A DNA stretch of 64,000 nucleotides, from assembly GCA_900313235.1 (NCBI GenBank), contig OMQN01000002.1, positions 1 through 64,000 on the forward strand, in the 5' to 3' direction. The notes beneath the pieces are model-generated. The model was not told where the DNA came from. It saw nothing but the letters and a program-made list of their open reading frames with translations, and made no database searches. Source of the stretch: an uncultured Prevotellaceae bacterium (GTDB taxonomy: Bacteria; Bacteroidota; Bacteroidia; Bacteroidales; Bacteroidaceae). Both the position numbers and the translations under genes were made by a program. This document shows, piece after piece, positions 52,190-61,394 of the stretch (positions are counted from its first letter, which is position 1; each line of letters starts with the position of its first letter).

Positions 52190-54385
52190 TCAAAACGTAG
52201 ATGTCGTTATATATATCGGGAAGAACTTGAAGAACTCCTGGTCAGAGTAGTTGAAAGCCCTGACATACTCCGGATAAGAGAGCAGCAGGTCGGTTCCTGA
52301 ACCACTCAGTCGCATGATGCACGCCTGTTCCTTGTCGTTGGTGACTACTGGCATGCCCTGGCCGTCGTTCTGTGTCGGTACGGTAGCCATCGTCTTCTCT
52401 TTGGGATGCGAAATCACCCAGTAGCCGGTAGGCCAGTCCAGTCCGAGCATGTTACGGCCATTGCGGTAGCGGTTGTAGAAGATGCTCATTCGGTTGCCCA
52501 GCATCTTGGTGATGCTCTGCGACTGTACCACGGTGGGCAGGTATTCATTCAGCCCTATGACCTTCATCGACTGGCTGACGGCATCCGTCCATCTCTTGTT
52601 GGCGTCAGGATCGTCGGTACGCTCCTCGACACGCTTGATGTTGTCGCCACCGTCCAGCAGGCAGTAGCAGTAGTTGCCGTTCTTATACAATACACCGTCG
52701 TTTTCGCTGTATCGGTCTCTCTTGAAATAATAGAACGCCGAGTCTTTTTCCCAGTATTGCTTCAGTCCGTCGGTCTTCGGCACCACGGGACGTACCGACC
52801 AGAATGTGCTGGCCACCTTGGCAAAGGTCGTCGATTGGGCAAGAGCCGCGGGCTGCAGGGAGTAGACCTGGGTGCTGTATGCCTTAGGACTCGTTTCTGC
52901 CGTGGGGTTGGGCTGCGGATGAACGGCATTCCAGTAGAAATAGACGTTCTTCAAAGCATGGGTCTCTGGGTCGAAGAGCGCACGGATAGCGGTACTGTCG
53001 CTTTCAGCGAAGATGCTGTCGGAAGGAGTATATACCGACGAGCTGCCTTCCCAGATGATACGTCCGGGACGATGGCTCTCGTCGCCGACGAACAGGCCGC
53101 TATACAGGTACGGACGTTCTTTGCCGTCGGCGCCACGGATGAGCGGATAAGCCACGACACAGGGCTTGTCGCTGCGGATGGAAGGCACATATTCCTCACA
53201 GATGATACATGACTTGTTGTCTCCCGACGAAGCCACTCTCACATCCTGACCGTGGTTGCCTTTGACGGGCATGACGCCGTAGTCAGGCTCATAGACTTCC
53301 TGGGTAGGTGCTTCTTTCTTCAGGTACAGCTCGTAAGCCTTGCGCAAGGCCTTGCGGGTGGTGGCATCCTCGAAGAGCTCATAGAACGCTAGGAAACGGC
53401 CACTGACGAACGAGGCGTTAAAGGACGCGGGTTCCACGCTGATACCCGTTGCCCAGCCATAATAGTCGCCATCGCTGATCTTCACCGCTTCCGCCTTGGT
53501 CTCGTCAAAGGTGCGGTGCAGCTTGGTGCAGTCTTCGCTCTTGCCACCCTTGACCTGAATCTGTCCATGGTACTGGACGGTATGGGTGGAGAGCTCCTTG
53601 ATTACCTTCGAATTGCCGGTCTTGGTGACTTGCTTGCCAAGGATGACCTCCGTGACCTGCTGCGTCGTATAGACCTTGTCGACGCAGGAGTCGCGGTTGA
53701 TTTCCATCTGCAACTCTATCATTCCTCCCAGATTCGCTGATACGACGAGGTGTGTGCCGTAGGTCTCAGCGAATTGTGTAGCATTGGCTTCGGTGATGCC
53801 TGCCTCTCCGTTCTTGACCAGTTCCTGAACGTCGTTGAGGAAGTCCTCTTCAAGCACGTTTTCTCCCTGCTCTATCAAGTAGTGCAGCATACCTACGTCG
53901 ATGGTACTGGTAGACATGATGTGCTTGATGAACAGGTGTGCCTTATAGCTGTTATGCCACGTTCCCTTGAAATGGGTCTCGTTGTCGCGGTAATATTTGC
54001 CACTGCCGATGACATCACTCTCGTCAATGGTGTACTTAGTCTCCTGGTGTCCGAGTTCCTGAAGCGTATTGCCACTGAAGATGTCCATGGACGTGTAGTG
54101 GCGACGCTCTGAGTTGATGATCAGTCCATAATTCTGCTGGGCAGCTTCGAGACGGTTCATGTTGACAACAGCCTTCGTAGAGAAGCTGCCATCGTCCATC
54201 ACGTTGCCGGCGGCGTTGTAGGCGAATCCCAGGCGCTGAATCTTGAGCTGCGCGTCAGTATAACTCCTTCTGGACAGAGCGGGAGAGCCTGTAGTCTCCT
54301 TGTCCATCGGATCGTCAGAACAGGAAACCAACAGAAGCGAGAAGAGCGGAATGATAAATGATATGTATAGGAAAACCTTTTTCAT
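52190..54385 (-). CDS. MACPF lipoprotein 5 (intact signature, long C-terminus)
   Basis: Lipoprotein of 731 residues; lipobox LVSC (Cys22) followed by SDDP. The signature YGTHL, six residues, GG lies at 209-221, and a preceding TQFAETYGTH helix matches the family. The C-terminal 370 residues are beta-rich and not recognised (YLYSGLFVGDESHRPGRIIW among them) and may bind a receptor. Four bases follow the previous MACPF gene, so the genes must be transcribed together. The longest of the six. Confidence 0.82.
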   Translation of the reverse strand: MKKVFLYISFIIPLFSLLLVSCSDDPMDKETTGSPALSRRSYTDAQLKIQRLGFAYNAAGNVMDDGSFSTKAVVNMNRLEAAQQNYGLIINSERRHYTSMDIFSGNTLQELGHQETKYTIDESDVIGSGKYYRDNETHFKGTWHNSYKAHLFIKHIMSTSTIDVGMLHYLIEQGENVLEEDFLNDVQELVKNGEAGITEANATQFAETYGTHLVVSANLGGMIELQMEINRDSCVDKVYTTQQVTEVILGKQVTKTGNSKVIKELSTHTVQYHGQIQVKGGKSEDCTKLHRTFDETKAEAVKISDGDYYGWATGISVEPASFNASFVSGRFLAFYELFEDATTRKALRKAYELYLKKEAPTQEVYEPDYGVMPVKGNHGQDVRVASSGDNKSCIICEEYVPSIRSDKPCVVAYPLIRGADGKERPYLYSGLFVGDESHRPGRIIWEGSSSVYTPSDSIFAESDSTAIRALFDPETHALKNVYFYWNAVHPQPNPTAETSPKAYSTQVYSLQPAALAQSTTFAKVASTFWSVRPVVPKTDGLKQYWEKDSAFYYFKRDRYSENDGVLYKNGNYCYCLLDGGDNIKRVEERTDDPDANKRWTDAVSQSMKVIGLNEYLPTVVQSQSITKMLGNRMSIFYNRYRNGRNMLGLDWPTGYWVISHPKEKTMATVPTQNDGQGMPVVTNDKEQACIMRLSGSGTDLLLSYPEYVRAFNYSDQEFFKFFPIYITTSTF

Positions 54386-54388
54386 AGT

Positions 54389-55573
54389 TCAATCATCTTC
54401 GTAGTTGCGTAATGTTTTATCCATATAGTTTTTCAGGATGGTGCGTGTCTTCTCATCGTAGATGACCTCGTAGATAGGCACCAGGCGGATGTCGATGAGC
54501 GCGGCATCCTGAGGTGTTGCCGAGGCTTGCCACTGACGGAGTGTCGAATCGTTCAGGGTTGCCTGCTGACCAGTGGTGAAGGCCGTTACGAGCGACAGCT
54601 TACCACCACGGGCGGTGATGTGTGACTCTGAATTGCGCTGGCACTTCATGGCAGCATCCTTATACTCGGTACTGATACTGGTAGAGATGGTGACGAACTT
54701 GATAGGAATAGCCAACGAGAGGGCTACCTTCACGTCGAGCGAATTGGTCACAGAGTCCATCAGGGTGGTGTTGTAGTATTCCATCGAACAACCCAGGACG
54801 GAGCGGATGACGAAACCAGAGCCCACCTCCTCGATAAACTCGCGGCAGATGCCACTGGCAGCGAATGCCGAGGAAGCCGCATGTATCTTTCCGATGAATT
54901 TCTGCATCACGTCTGAAAAACCTAGGGCGTAAGCCTCTCTGAACAGCGGCACCACCTTGCCCAGCGAGTCGGCATCCACGCTGGCATAGGTGTTGTTCAG
55001 CGGAGAAGCGGCAATGGCCTGTGTGACCTGTTCACGCAGGTTCAGGTAGTTGAAGTCGCGTGAGAAGTAGGTCTGCTTCATGCGCATCAACGAATAGTAG
55101 TTCTTCGTGGTCTTGTACTTCTGCTTGTTGAAGCCCACCTCGAAGTCGAAGCCGAAAACACCGGCATTGAAGCCGATACCGACGTCTACGGATATCTGGT
55201 CCTTCAGCTCGTCCTTGTCCTCACTGTAGAAGAACTTCTGGTCTGTCGTGGGCATGTAGTCGTCAACGATATAGGAGGTATTATACTTCCTTTCCATCTC
55301 TCGCAGATGGCGCATGTTGAACACTTCCATGTCGGTGCCTACACAGTACGACTCGTTGTCGCGGTATGTATAGCCGGCGCCACGGATGGCACTGACGGCA
55401 TCCTCCACTGTCTGCAGATCCTCGGGTGTCTGGACATTGGCCAGCCACGACACGGGTGTATACTCCTTGGCGTTCTGTACCTCAGGAGCTGCGTCCGCAT
55501 CGTCGTCGTGGCTGCATGAGGCCATCGTCAGCATGCCCACCGCTGCATATATATATAATAAGGTGTACTTCAT
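54389..55573 (-). CDS. MACPF-like lipoprotein 4 (degenerate signature)
   Basis: Lipoprotein of 394 residues; lipobox MASC (Cys20) followed by SHDDD. At 250-262 VGSGF, six residues, GC stands where the MACPF signature YGTHx, six residues, GG is found. The preceding REFIEEVG helix and a C-terminal block with ARGGKLSLVTAF and LRQWQASATPQDAALIDIRLVP fit the same fold as its neighbours. Without the Thr-His of the signature it may not insert alone. No C-terminal extension. Confidence 0.72.
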   Translation of the reverse strand: MKYTLLYIYAAVGMLTMASCSHDDDADAAPEVQNAKEYTPVSWLANVQTPEDLQTVEDAVSAIRGAGYTYRDNESYCVGTDMEVFNMRHLREMERKYNTSYIVDDYMPTTDQKFFYSEDKDELKDQISVDVGIGFNAGVFGFDFEVGFNKQKYKTTKNYYSLMRMKQTYFSRDFNYLNLREQVTQAIAASPLNNTYASVDADSLGKVVPLFREAYALGFSDVMQKFIGKIHAASSAFAASGICREFIEEVGSGFVIRSVLGCSMEYYNTTLMDSVTNSLDVKVALSLAIPIKFVTISTSISTEYKDAAMKCQRNSESHITARGGKLSLVTAFTTGQQATLNDSTLRQWQASATPQDAALIDIRLVPIYEVIYDEKTRTILKNYMDKTLRNYEDD

Positions 55574-55595
55574 TCCTACTTCGTCATTTAGTTAC

Positions 55596-56687
55596 CTATT
55601 GCGCATTCGTACGTAATATATAGTTCACTCGGTCCTGCACCTTTCCCGTAAAGAGGTTGGCAATGGATGCCACCTTCACGTCGGTCAGTGCGCAGAGCTT
55701 CATCTGTTCATCGTTGAGGGTGGGGGGGAAGTCCACACTCGCCAGCCATTCCTTGATGCCTTGTGGCGACGATTTGTCACCCGACAACACCGCTGTGACA
55801 GCCTGTACGTCACCGCCACGGACGTGGATGTCCATGTTGTAGCGGTCACGGGAAATCTTGCTGAAATCGTCCGTCTGCGTGCTCGTCGATGTCTGGACAC
55901 CGATAATGAGTCCTATGCTGGCTTCGAGGGCCGTACCCACGCTCATGGTCTCGGTGAGTGCTGACTTCTCTATCTGCAGGGTGTATTCCAGCACACCGCC
56001 CATGAAGGCGCGTGTCACGAAGCCTCGTCCCCATTTGTCCACGAAGTCGAAGACCATCTGGTTGCTCACGTTGGCCTGATTGGTGTTGTTACCTTCCAGC
56101 TTCTTCCAGTCGGCGTAGAAGCCTGGTGCGAAGACCATGCTGTCGCCCGTCTGCTTGTAGTACATGATGACATTCTTGTACTGCAGGTCGCGGCAGTATG
56201 CCACTCGCTTGGTACGCTTCATGGCAAATACCGACTGGCTCTCATCTACACTGCCCTTGGAGTAGTTGCCTGTCACCTTGATGTCGGCAACAATGAAGTT
56301 GGCGCCAACGCTGGATGACAGGGCCAACTGCTTGGAAACGGCACTGCGCGACTCACCGGTGATAACCTGTTCCTCACTATATGGGGTGTAGTCATCGCTG
56401 ATGAAGTTCAACCCCTTGACATACTGGATAGAGTCCAGATAGTTGAGGTTGAAGATGTTGAAAGCCACTCCCTCCAGATACTCAGCACCCGTAGCATACG
56501 TATAGCCCACGGCACGCTCGAACCCCGGAGGAGCCAGCAAGCGCGACACGTAGCTTCCCGTCGATGTTCCACCATTGGTGTTGCCCGCCTGGGGAGCTCG
56601 GCGTATGTTGTCTGACGGGTCGTCGCTGCTACATGACGCCATTCCTAGCGCGCAGACAAGAAGGAGAAAACAATATAATCGGTTCAT
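55596..56687 (-). CDS. MACPF-like lipoprotein 3 (degenerate signature)
   Basis: Lipoprotein of 363 residues; lipobox MASC (Cys19) followed by SSDDP. WGRGF, six residues, GG at about 219-231 replaces the usual signature. The fold-specific end, VRGGDVQAVTAV with an IKEWLASVDFPP segment, is shared with its neighbours. The ATG at 56687 is used; a GTG lies 9 bases upstream. The shortest copy. Confidence 0.72.
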   Translation of the reverse strand: MNRLYCFLLLVCALGMASCSSDDPSDNIRRAPQAGNTNGGTSTGSYVSRLLAPPGFERAVGYTYATGAEYLEGVAFNIFNLNYLDSIQYVKGLNFISDDYTPYSEEQVITGESRSAVSKQLALSSSVGANFIVADIKVTGNYSKGSVDESQSVFAMKRTKRVAYCRDLQYKNVIMYYKQTGDSMVFAPGFYADWKKLEGNNTNQANVSNQMVFDFVDKWGRGFVTRAFMGGVLEYTLQIEKSALTETMSVGTALEASIGLIIGVQTSTSTQTDDFSKISRDRYNMDIHVRGGDVQAVTAVLSGDKSSPQGIKEWLASVDFPPTLNDEQMKLCALTDVKVASIANLFTGKVQDRVNYILRTNAQ

Positions 56688-56702
56688 AACGTTCACTGTT
56701 CA

Positions 56703-58100
56703 CTATTCACTGTTCCCTTTTATCTTAAAGTATTCTTCCAGCACTTGACGGGCATAGTCGTCGACAATGAGTGCATAGATGGGTATGAGCGACAGGTCAA
56801 CCATGACGGCATGAGTGGCACGACAACTGTTCTGCCATGCTGTGACATCGCTGTCGTAGAGCTCACCGCCCGTAACCAGGATGTTCACCAGGCTCACATC
56901 GCCGCCACGCACCTTGATGGTGGCCGTCGTCTTTGATGTCAACTCCGTGGCTTCCTTGGAGACACCGATGTTGAGCGACGCATTGCCGCTGGCATCTTTG
57001 CCCTTGATCTTGCTCTGGAAACTCACCTCAAGAGCTACCTTCACACCCAGCGTGTCGCGCAGCAGCGTGCTGTCGACGCTGATCTGGTAGTCGAGCACGG
57101 TACCCATCACCGACTTGTTGATGAAGCATGGCCCAATCTCGTCGAGGAACTTGTCGCACAGGTCATACTGCTTCGTCGTATTGCCCTTCATAGCATGAAG
57201 GTTCCTGGCCAGGGTCTGCTGGACGGAGTAGAAGCCTGGCGACAGCAGTTTCTGCTTCTCTTCGGGCGTGGTGGCCTTTTCCAGCAGTGCCATGACGTTC
57301 ATGTAATGAATCTCGCGGGTGAACTGGGTGTTCGTCAGACGCTTGAGGGCGTACTTGTTCTTTGACTTCTCCTCATGACCTGTTCCCACACCGACAGTGA
57401 CACTGCCGCTACCAGTAGTCCTGCCCTTCACCTTACCGAAGTCCATGCCGGCAGAGGCATCGACGGTAACCTTCTTGGTGAGTTCCGACTCACTGTCTCC
57501 AGTAACCACCACCTGATTGGTCTGCGGGAAGATGTCGTCGGAAATCAGTCGGACACCAGTGGCTTGCTGGATGCTGTCGAGCGTCACGAGGTTGAACAAC
57601 TGAATCAGTGCACCGTCGCAATATTCACCACCGGGCATATAGCTATAGCCGGCACCTTTGTTGGAGGAGAAAATGGTCGAGATGGAGTCCAGCGAAGGAT
57701 TGCCTGACTGGACGACAGACACATGATATTGGCTCTCACCACCAGCTCGTCTGGTTGCGCCCTCAGTGTTGAGCGTCAACACATTCTCGCGCACCGCTCC
57801 CCAGTTCTCACCAACTTGAAGAATGGCCGTAGCAGGCCCTTCGCCCACTGACGGATAGACATTCGCCAAACCTTTCGAAGTTGCCACAGACCATTTGCCC
57901 GGCACGTTGATGAGGGCGGTATACTCCCCATAGGAGGCGCCAGTATTCATGACGCCCTGCCCGGAAGTACCGAGAATAGCAAACGGAGCATTGCTCTGGC
58001 TGCCACTCCCCTCATTGCCTGTCATATCCTCGCTGCTGGAGCATGCCACCGCAAGCGCGGCAGCAAGCACCAACATGGAGTAAGATCTGCTTCTGTTCAT
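56703..58100 (-). CDS. MACPF-like lipoprotein 2 with N-terminal BACON-like domain
   Basis: Lipoprotein of 465 residues; lipobox AVAC (Cys20) followed by SSSED. Residues about 35-130 look like a BACON domain (GKWSVATSKG, VGENWGAVRENVLTL, ending VVQSG), close to the domain in the next upstream gene; both carry an RRAGxE motif. The MACPF-like part has IGPCF, six residues, GT at 322-334, the most degenerate of the set, followed by VRGGDVSLVNILVTGG. Its C-terminus GNSE and stop are encoded in AGTGAATAGTGAAC repeat DNA. Confidence 0.72.
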   Translation of the reverse strand: MNRSRSYSMLVLAAALAVACSSSEDMTGNEGSGSQSNAPFAILGTSGQGVMNTGASYGEYTALINVPGKWSVATSKGLANVYPSVGEGPATAILQVGENWGAVRENVLTLNTEGATRRAGGESQYHVSVVQSGNPSLDSISTIFSSNKGAGYSYMPGGEYCDGALIQLFNLVTLDSIQQATGVRLISDDIFPQTNQVVVTGDSESELTKKVTVDASAGMDFGKVKGRTTGSGSVTVGVGTGHEEKSKNKYALKRLTNTQFTREIHYMNVMALLEKATTPEEKQKLLSPGFYSVQQTLARNLHAMKGNTTKQYDLCDKFLDEIGPCFINKSVMGTVLDYQISVDSTLLRDTLGVKVALEVSFQSKIKGKDASGNASLNIGVSKEATELTSKTTATIKVRGGDVSLVNILVTGGELYDSDVTAWQNSCRATHAVMVDLSLIPIYALIVDDYARQVLEEYFKIKGNSE

Positions 58101-58102
58101 AC

Positions 58103-59590
58103 TTATTTAAGGTCGCTTAAGTCTATCGTAAGCTCATTCCCGTATTTGTTTTCGTCAAGAGAGAAATTCTTGTCAATATAATCTACTAGGTATGCCCGCG
58201 CCTTACCCTCGTCGCTATTGACGTTGGAACCATCGAAGATGTCGTAGATGGGATGTACCTGCATGCCCACCATGGCTGCCTTCTCAGGTTCTGCGCCGAG
58301 CATCCACTGTGCCAGGTCGGTACAGTTGAGCGAGCCGCCCGTGGCCAGGATGTTTACCAGCTGGATGTCGTTACCGCGAGCCTTCACCTTGGCCTTGGTA
58401 GAAGAGGCTGCGTCGAACTGGGCATCGGTCACCTGCACACCGCCACTGAAGAAGAAGTTCTTCAGCTTGGTGCTGTCCTGCATCTGCTGCAGAATCTTAG
58501 CCTTGGTGGCAGAATCGACACCTGTCGTATCCTTAATCTGCTGCTGCCACTTGAAGTCGAGAGCGGCTTTCACATCAGTGCTGTTGACAGTCTTCGAAGA
58601 GTCAACAGTCATACGGTAGTTAAGCTCGCAGCCTAACAGACATTTGGTAATGATATGGGTACCTACGATTCTGAAGAACTCGTCGGCTGCCTTCTTCTTG
58701 GCTGCATCATTTCCTGCAGCTGCAAACTGGTTGATGAAGAGCTTCTTGTAGTACTTGTAGCCCTGTGAGTAGTTCGCGTCGTTAAACCAAGCCTTTTCCC
58801 ATACAAGCTCACGGCTGTACATCGAACGAGTCAGCGACTTCTGTACGACAGTCTGTCCAGTATGCGATACGCGGTTTACGTTCACGTCGGCCGACAAGCC
58901 CAGCTTGACAGATCCGAAGTTACCGCCAGGATTGCCCTTCACGGCAACCAGCTTGTCCATCATGCTGTCGCAGGTGTGATAGTAGTATTCCTCCTTGGTC
59001 TCTGGTACAAAGTCGTGCTTGACAAGCGTGTCAACCTCGTTGATGGCCTCCATATTGAAAATCTGAATGCCAGTACACAGCTCTGCAATAGGATTCTTCG
59101 TTCTCATGAAACCATAGCCCACAAAGACATTCGAGTTGATAATCTTTTTGAATCTTTCCAGGGTTAAAAGTGCATCCTGGGTCACCGTCTGAGAGGTCTC
59201 GCCAGCACGACGCACGGAACCATTCTCGTTGAGGAAGTTCACCTTGTAAGACAGATTACGAGCCTCAGCCCAGTTGTTACCAATCAGCACCGGTACGCGT
59301 GCGCTGCCTTTGCCATACATCTTAGTAGGAGTAAACTCCATGTTGTCAGCGGTCTCGATATACCAGAGACCGTCGGTTTTGATATTCAGATAATACGTGC
59401 CATTCTCAGAAGACACGTTGCTAATCTGCTGACCGTTTGCATTGGTCAGTACAAAGGAGTTCATAGCCTGGTCGCCAAACACGGCTTCGCCATTTCCAGG
59501 ACCTACTTCTGTCAAAGAAGAATCTGAACATGCGGTAAAGGCTGCTAAAGCCATTGCAGCAACGAATAACTGCTTAGTCATTTTTTTCAT
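58103..59590 (-). CDS. MACPF lipoprotein 1 with N-terminal BACON-like domain
   Basis: First gene of the array; 495 residues. Lipobox FTAC (Cys21) followed by SDSS. A BACON-like module covers about 44-138 (DGLWYIETAD, GNNWAEARNLSYKV). The MACPF signature is nearly whole: VGTHI, six residues, GC at 309-321, with Val for Tyr. It ends with ARGNDIQLVNILATGG and LAQWMLGAEP, as in its neighbours. Two bases separate it from MACPF 2, so the pair may be made in equal amounts. Confidence 0.78.
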   Translation of the reverse strand: MKKMTKQLFVAAMALAAFTACSDSSLTEVGPGNGEAVFGDQAMNSFVLTNANGQQISNVSSENGTYYLNIKTDGLWYIETADNMEFTPTKMYGKGSARVPVLIGNNWAEARNLSYKVNFLNENGSVRRAGETSQTVTQDALLTLERFKKIINSNVFVGYGFMRTKNPIAELCTGIQIFNMEAINEVDTLVKHDFVPETKEEYYYHTCDSMMDKLVAVKGNPGGNFGSVKLGLSADVNVNRVSHTGQTVVQKSLTRSMYSRELVWEKAWFNDANYSQGYKYYKKLFINQFAAAGNDAAKKKAADEFFRIVGTHIITKCLLGCELNYRMTVDSSKTVNSTDVKAALDFKWQQQIKDTTGVDSATKAKILQQMQDSTKLKNFFFSGGVQVTDAQFDAASSTKAKVKARGNDIQLVNILATGGSLNCTDLAQWMLGAEPEKAAMVGMQVHPIYDIFDGSNVNSDEGKARAYLVDYIDKNFSLDENKYGNELTIDLSDLK

Positions 59591-59679
59591 AATCTTTATA
59601 TTTTAGGTTTGTTTATAAATAATTATCTGACTCTTTCCTCACAGGAACCTATTTTCCCCTGATAGTTTTAGGTTGGGTA

Positions 59680-59713
59680 CAAAGATAATAATAATTTTCT
59701 AAAAACAAACAAA
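59680..59713 (-). promoter_or_regulatory. Candidate promoter of the MACPF array
   Basis: Minus strand: TATCTTTG at 59687-59680, with TTTG candidates at 59709-59706 (18-base spacer) and 59713-59710 (22-base spacer). The leader to the ATG at 59590 is about 85 bases. I found no other promoter-like site in the spacers of the 28-kb array. Confidence 0.5.
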
Positions 59714-59795
59714 AAAGTGCAAAAAAAGAGCTGTTTGTGCTGCGATTTAACAATTTTCCAACTTGTTGTAGGAGTTACATGCCCGTCATGTCATT

Positions 59796-59831
59796 AAAAA
59801 ATAGAGCTCCACGCTTGTGCGTAAAGCTCTA
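59796..59831 (-). terminator. Terminator of the mutarotase-like gene
   Basis: On the minus strand TAGAGCT and AGCTCTA (59831-59825, 59808-59802) enclose a 16-base loop and are followed by TTTTTT. It isolates the MACPF array from the upstream gene. Confidence 0.75.
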
Positions 59832-59865
59832 AATGATAGTCTATTAAGGGTGACGCTTTTTGATA

Positions 59866-60717
59866 TCACTTGATTTTTTTTACTGTCTTCAGCAGTTTTG
59901 CTGAAGGTTCTGCATTGCCTATAAAGGGCAATAGGTACCAGCGGACAGTCCAACTGAGTTCTTCGTGGGGCTTGAGGGTGGTGTAGGCACCTTGGCACTC
60001 CAGTTCGATGTAGGTCTTGCCACGATTTACATACACCTGTATCTCTGCTTCGCCAGGAGCAGGCTGTGTGGGCTGCAGGTCGTCGAAGGTCTTCAACAAC
60101 AGCAGACCGTTGTTGCAATAGGCATACCAGCCCTTACCGTCAGCATTGATTTTGCGATTGCCAGCGGCCTCGTCGGGCTGATACCATACGGCACCATGGG
60201 CAGCAGTGAATGACATAAGGTTGGCGGGCGTGATGCCGTCGAGTGGGGCGTCGAAGAAGATGACGCCACCATTGTTCTCTACACGCGTAATCTCCCATGG
60301 AGCCACCTGACGCGTCTCGTCGCTCTCGTTGACAATAGAATACGTGACAACGATGGCATTGTCCTTCTGCTCTGTGCTGAACTCCTTGCGGACGCGGTAC
60401 TGCAGCCTGCGAGAAACCTCACTGGTCAGAACAAGGCGACCATCATGCTCCTCTACCTGATAAGGCATCTTGTCGAACTCCCTGACAGGAGGCCAGTTCC
60501 ACTCTTTCTGCGGACTGGTCCAGAAGGTGCTGCCAAACGACTCTGGTGCCTTCAGCTGCGAGATGATTTCCTGACCTTTATACTGCAGTGACAGAATTTT
60601 GCCACCTTTCTCTGGACTGACGGTCATCGTGATGTCGCCCACTGTCAACTGCCGCTGGGCTACACCTGCTAAGGGTAGTAGCATGGCCAGTAATAGAAGG
60701 AATAGTTGTCTTTTCAT
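59866..60717 (-). CDS. Exported galactose-mutarotase-like protein
   Basis: Signal peptide 1-21 (ending AGVAQ) and a beta-sandwich of 262 residues of the aldose-epimerase superfamily kind (GGKILSLQYKGQEI, VTYSIVNESDET, CNNGLLLLKTFDD, ELECQGAYTTLKPHE). Proteins like this are often listed as DUF4380. The catalytic His/Glu of true mutarotases were not identified with certainty, so it may only bind a sugar. Its ATG at 60717 lies just after a consensus promoter. Not part of the MACPF array, as a terminator intervenes. Confidence 0.72.
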   Translation of the reverse strand: MKRQLFLLLLAMLLPLAGVAQRQLTVGDITMTVSPEKGGKILSLQYKGQEIISQLKAPESFGSTFWTSPQKEWNWPPVREFDKMPYQVEEHDGRLVLTSEVSRRLQYRVRKEFSTEQKDNAIVVTYSIVNESDETRQVAPWEITRVENNGGVIFFDAPLDGITPANLMSFTAAHGAVWYQPDEAAGNRKINADGKGWYAYCNNGLLLLKTFDDLQPTQPAPGEAEIQVYVNRGKTYIELECQGAYTTLKPHEELSWTVRWYLLPFIGNAEPSAKLLKTVKKIK

Positions 60718-60727
60718 TATTTGGCTG

Positions 60728-60759
60728 CAAATATACGATAAATGTGTGATATATGCAAA
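60728..60759 (-). promoter_or_regulatory. Consensus promoter of the mutarotase-like gene
   Basis: Minus strand: TTTG (60759-60756), a 20-base spacer and TATATTTG (60735-60728). The box ends 10 bases before the ATG, another very short leader. Confidence 0.7.
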
Positions 60760-61008
60760 TAAATGATAGAAAAAATTTTCGTTGGAAAGTGATTCTTCAT
60801 CGCTTAACGTATCCGCTTTGACGCCTTTGGTATGCTCAAAAGAAAAATTGTTAAAAAATGCCGTCACATTCACGCGTAAGTTGCTGTCTGATAGCGTGTT
60901 TGGTGTGACACCTGTTTTTGGGTGATTGTATTCATTTACTTAAAATGTGTAGTATAGAAGGAGGCACTTCAATGACAAGGGTAAGTGTTAAGTATTTTGC
61001 TATAAAAT

Positions 61009-61040
61009 ATACAGCTAAGCCAGCGCTGGCTTAGCTGTAT
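61009..61040. repeat. 32-base perfect palindrome
   Basis: ATACAGCTAAGCCAGC is followed at once by its exact reverse complement GCTGGCTTAGCTGTAT, without a loop. It sits near the centre of the inverted-arm element. Confidence 0.9.
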
Positions 61041-61051
61041 TGGCGTGCGGG

Positions 61052-61139
61052 TACAGCTGTCTTGTGGTGCTAATACAGCTGTCTTGGAGTGCTAATACAG
61101 CTGTCTTGGAGTGCAAGTACAGTTGTCTTGTGGCTGTAA
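61052..61139 (+). repeat. Four 22-base tandem repeats
   Basis: Units starting TACAGCTGTCTTG (the last TACAGTTGTCTTG) begin at 61052, 61074, 61096 and 61118. The second and third differ only in their last bases. There are no unique spacers, so it is not a CRISPR array. The unit shares TACAGCT with the palindrome arms beside it. Confidence 0.9.
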
Positions 61140-61339
61140 TAATAGGTGTCACACTTACTGCGCTGTGTGTCAACAATTTACGTGTGACTGTGATACCGTT
61201 TTTCTTGAAAACTCTTTTGTATAACATAGACCCTCGGTGTCTTTTAAGGAGTAACGGCGCGGAGGTCCACGACGATGTTGTGTATTTATCATTTCTGAAA
61301 ATTTTATCTCCAAAGTATTGCACTTTTGAGTTTTTTTAT

Positions 61340-61347
61340 TATCTTTG
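61340..61347 (+). promoter_or_regulatory. -7 box before the RelA/SpoT-like lipoprotein gene
   Basis: TATCTTTG fits the consensus, with a leader of about 45 bases. No TTTG at the usual distance. Confidence 0.45.
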
Positions 61348-61394
61348 TCGCCATAAACATGTGTGCAACAGCAATAACTAAAAACTATGTCATC

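Larger units (their letters stand above)
60820..61241. mobile_element. MITE-like non-coding element with long inverted arms
   Basis: The arm at 60854-60913 matches the reverse complement of 61144-61203 at about 43 of 60 positions with no gap, ending in an exact TGTGACACCT/AGGTGTCACA pair. Weaker similarity continues outward, to about 60820 and 61241. Between the arms lie a 32-base perfect palindrome and four 22-base tandem repeats. No transposase is present. Together with flanks this fills the gap between the mutarotase-like gene and the RelA/SpoT-like gene. Confidence 0.5.

Noticed and set aside
50231..59590. Calling the six MACPF genes BSAP toxins by name
   Set aside because: BSAPs are single MACPF genes with tested killing activity; sequence alone does not show that these kill, and no immunity or target gene is identified.
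61052..61139. Tandem 22-base units as a CRISPR array
   Set aside because: The units abut with no unique spacers, number only four, and there are no cas genes.
61015..61381. Overlapping ORFs of 102 and 113 residues on both strands
   Set aside because: They read through tandem repeats, a palindrome and inverted arms, and have repeated-peptide content without a recognisable family or ribosome site.
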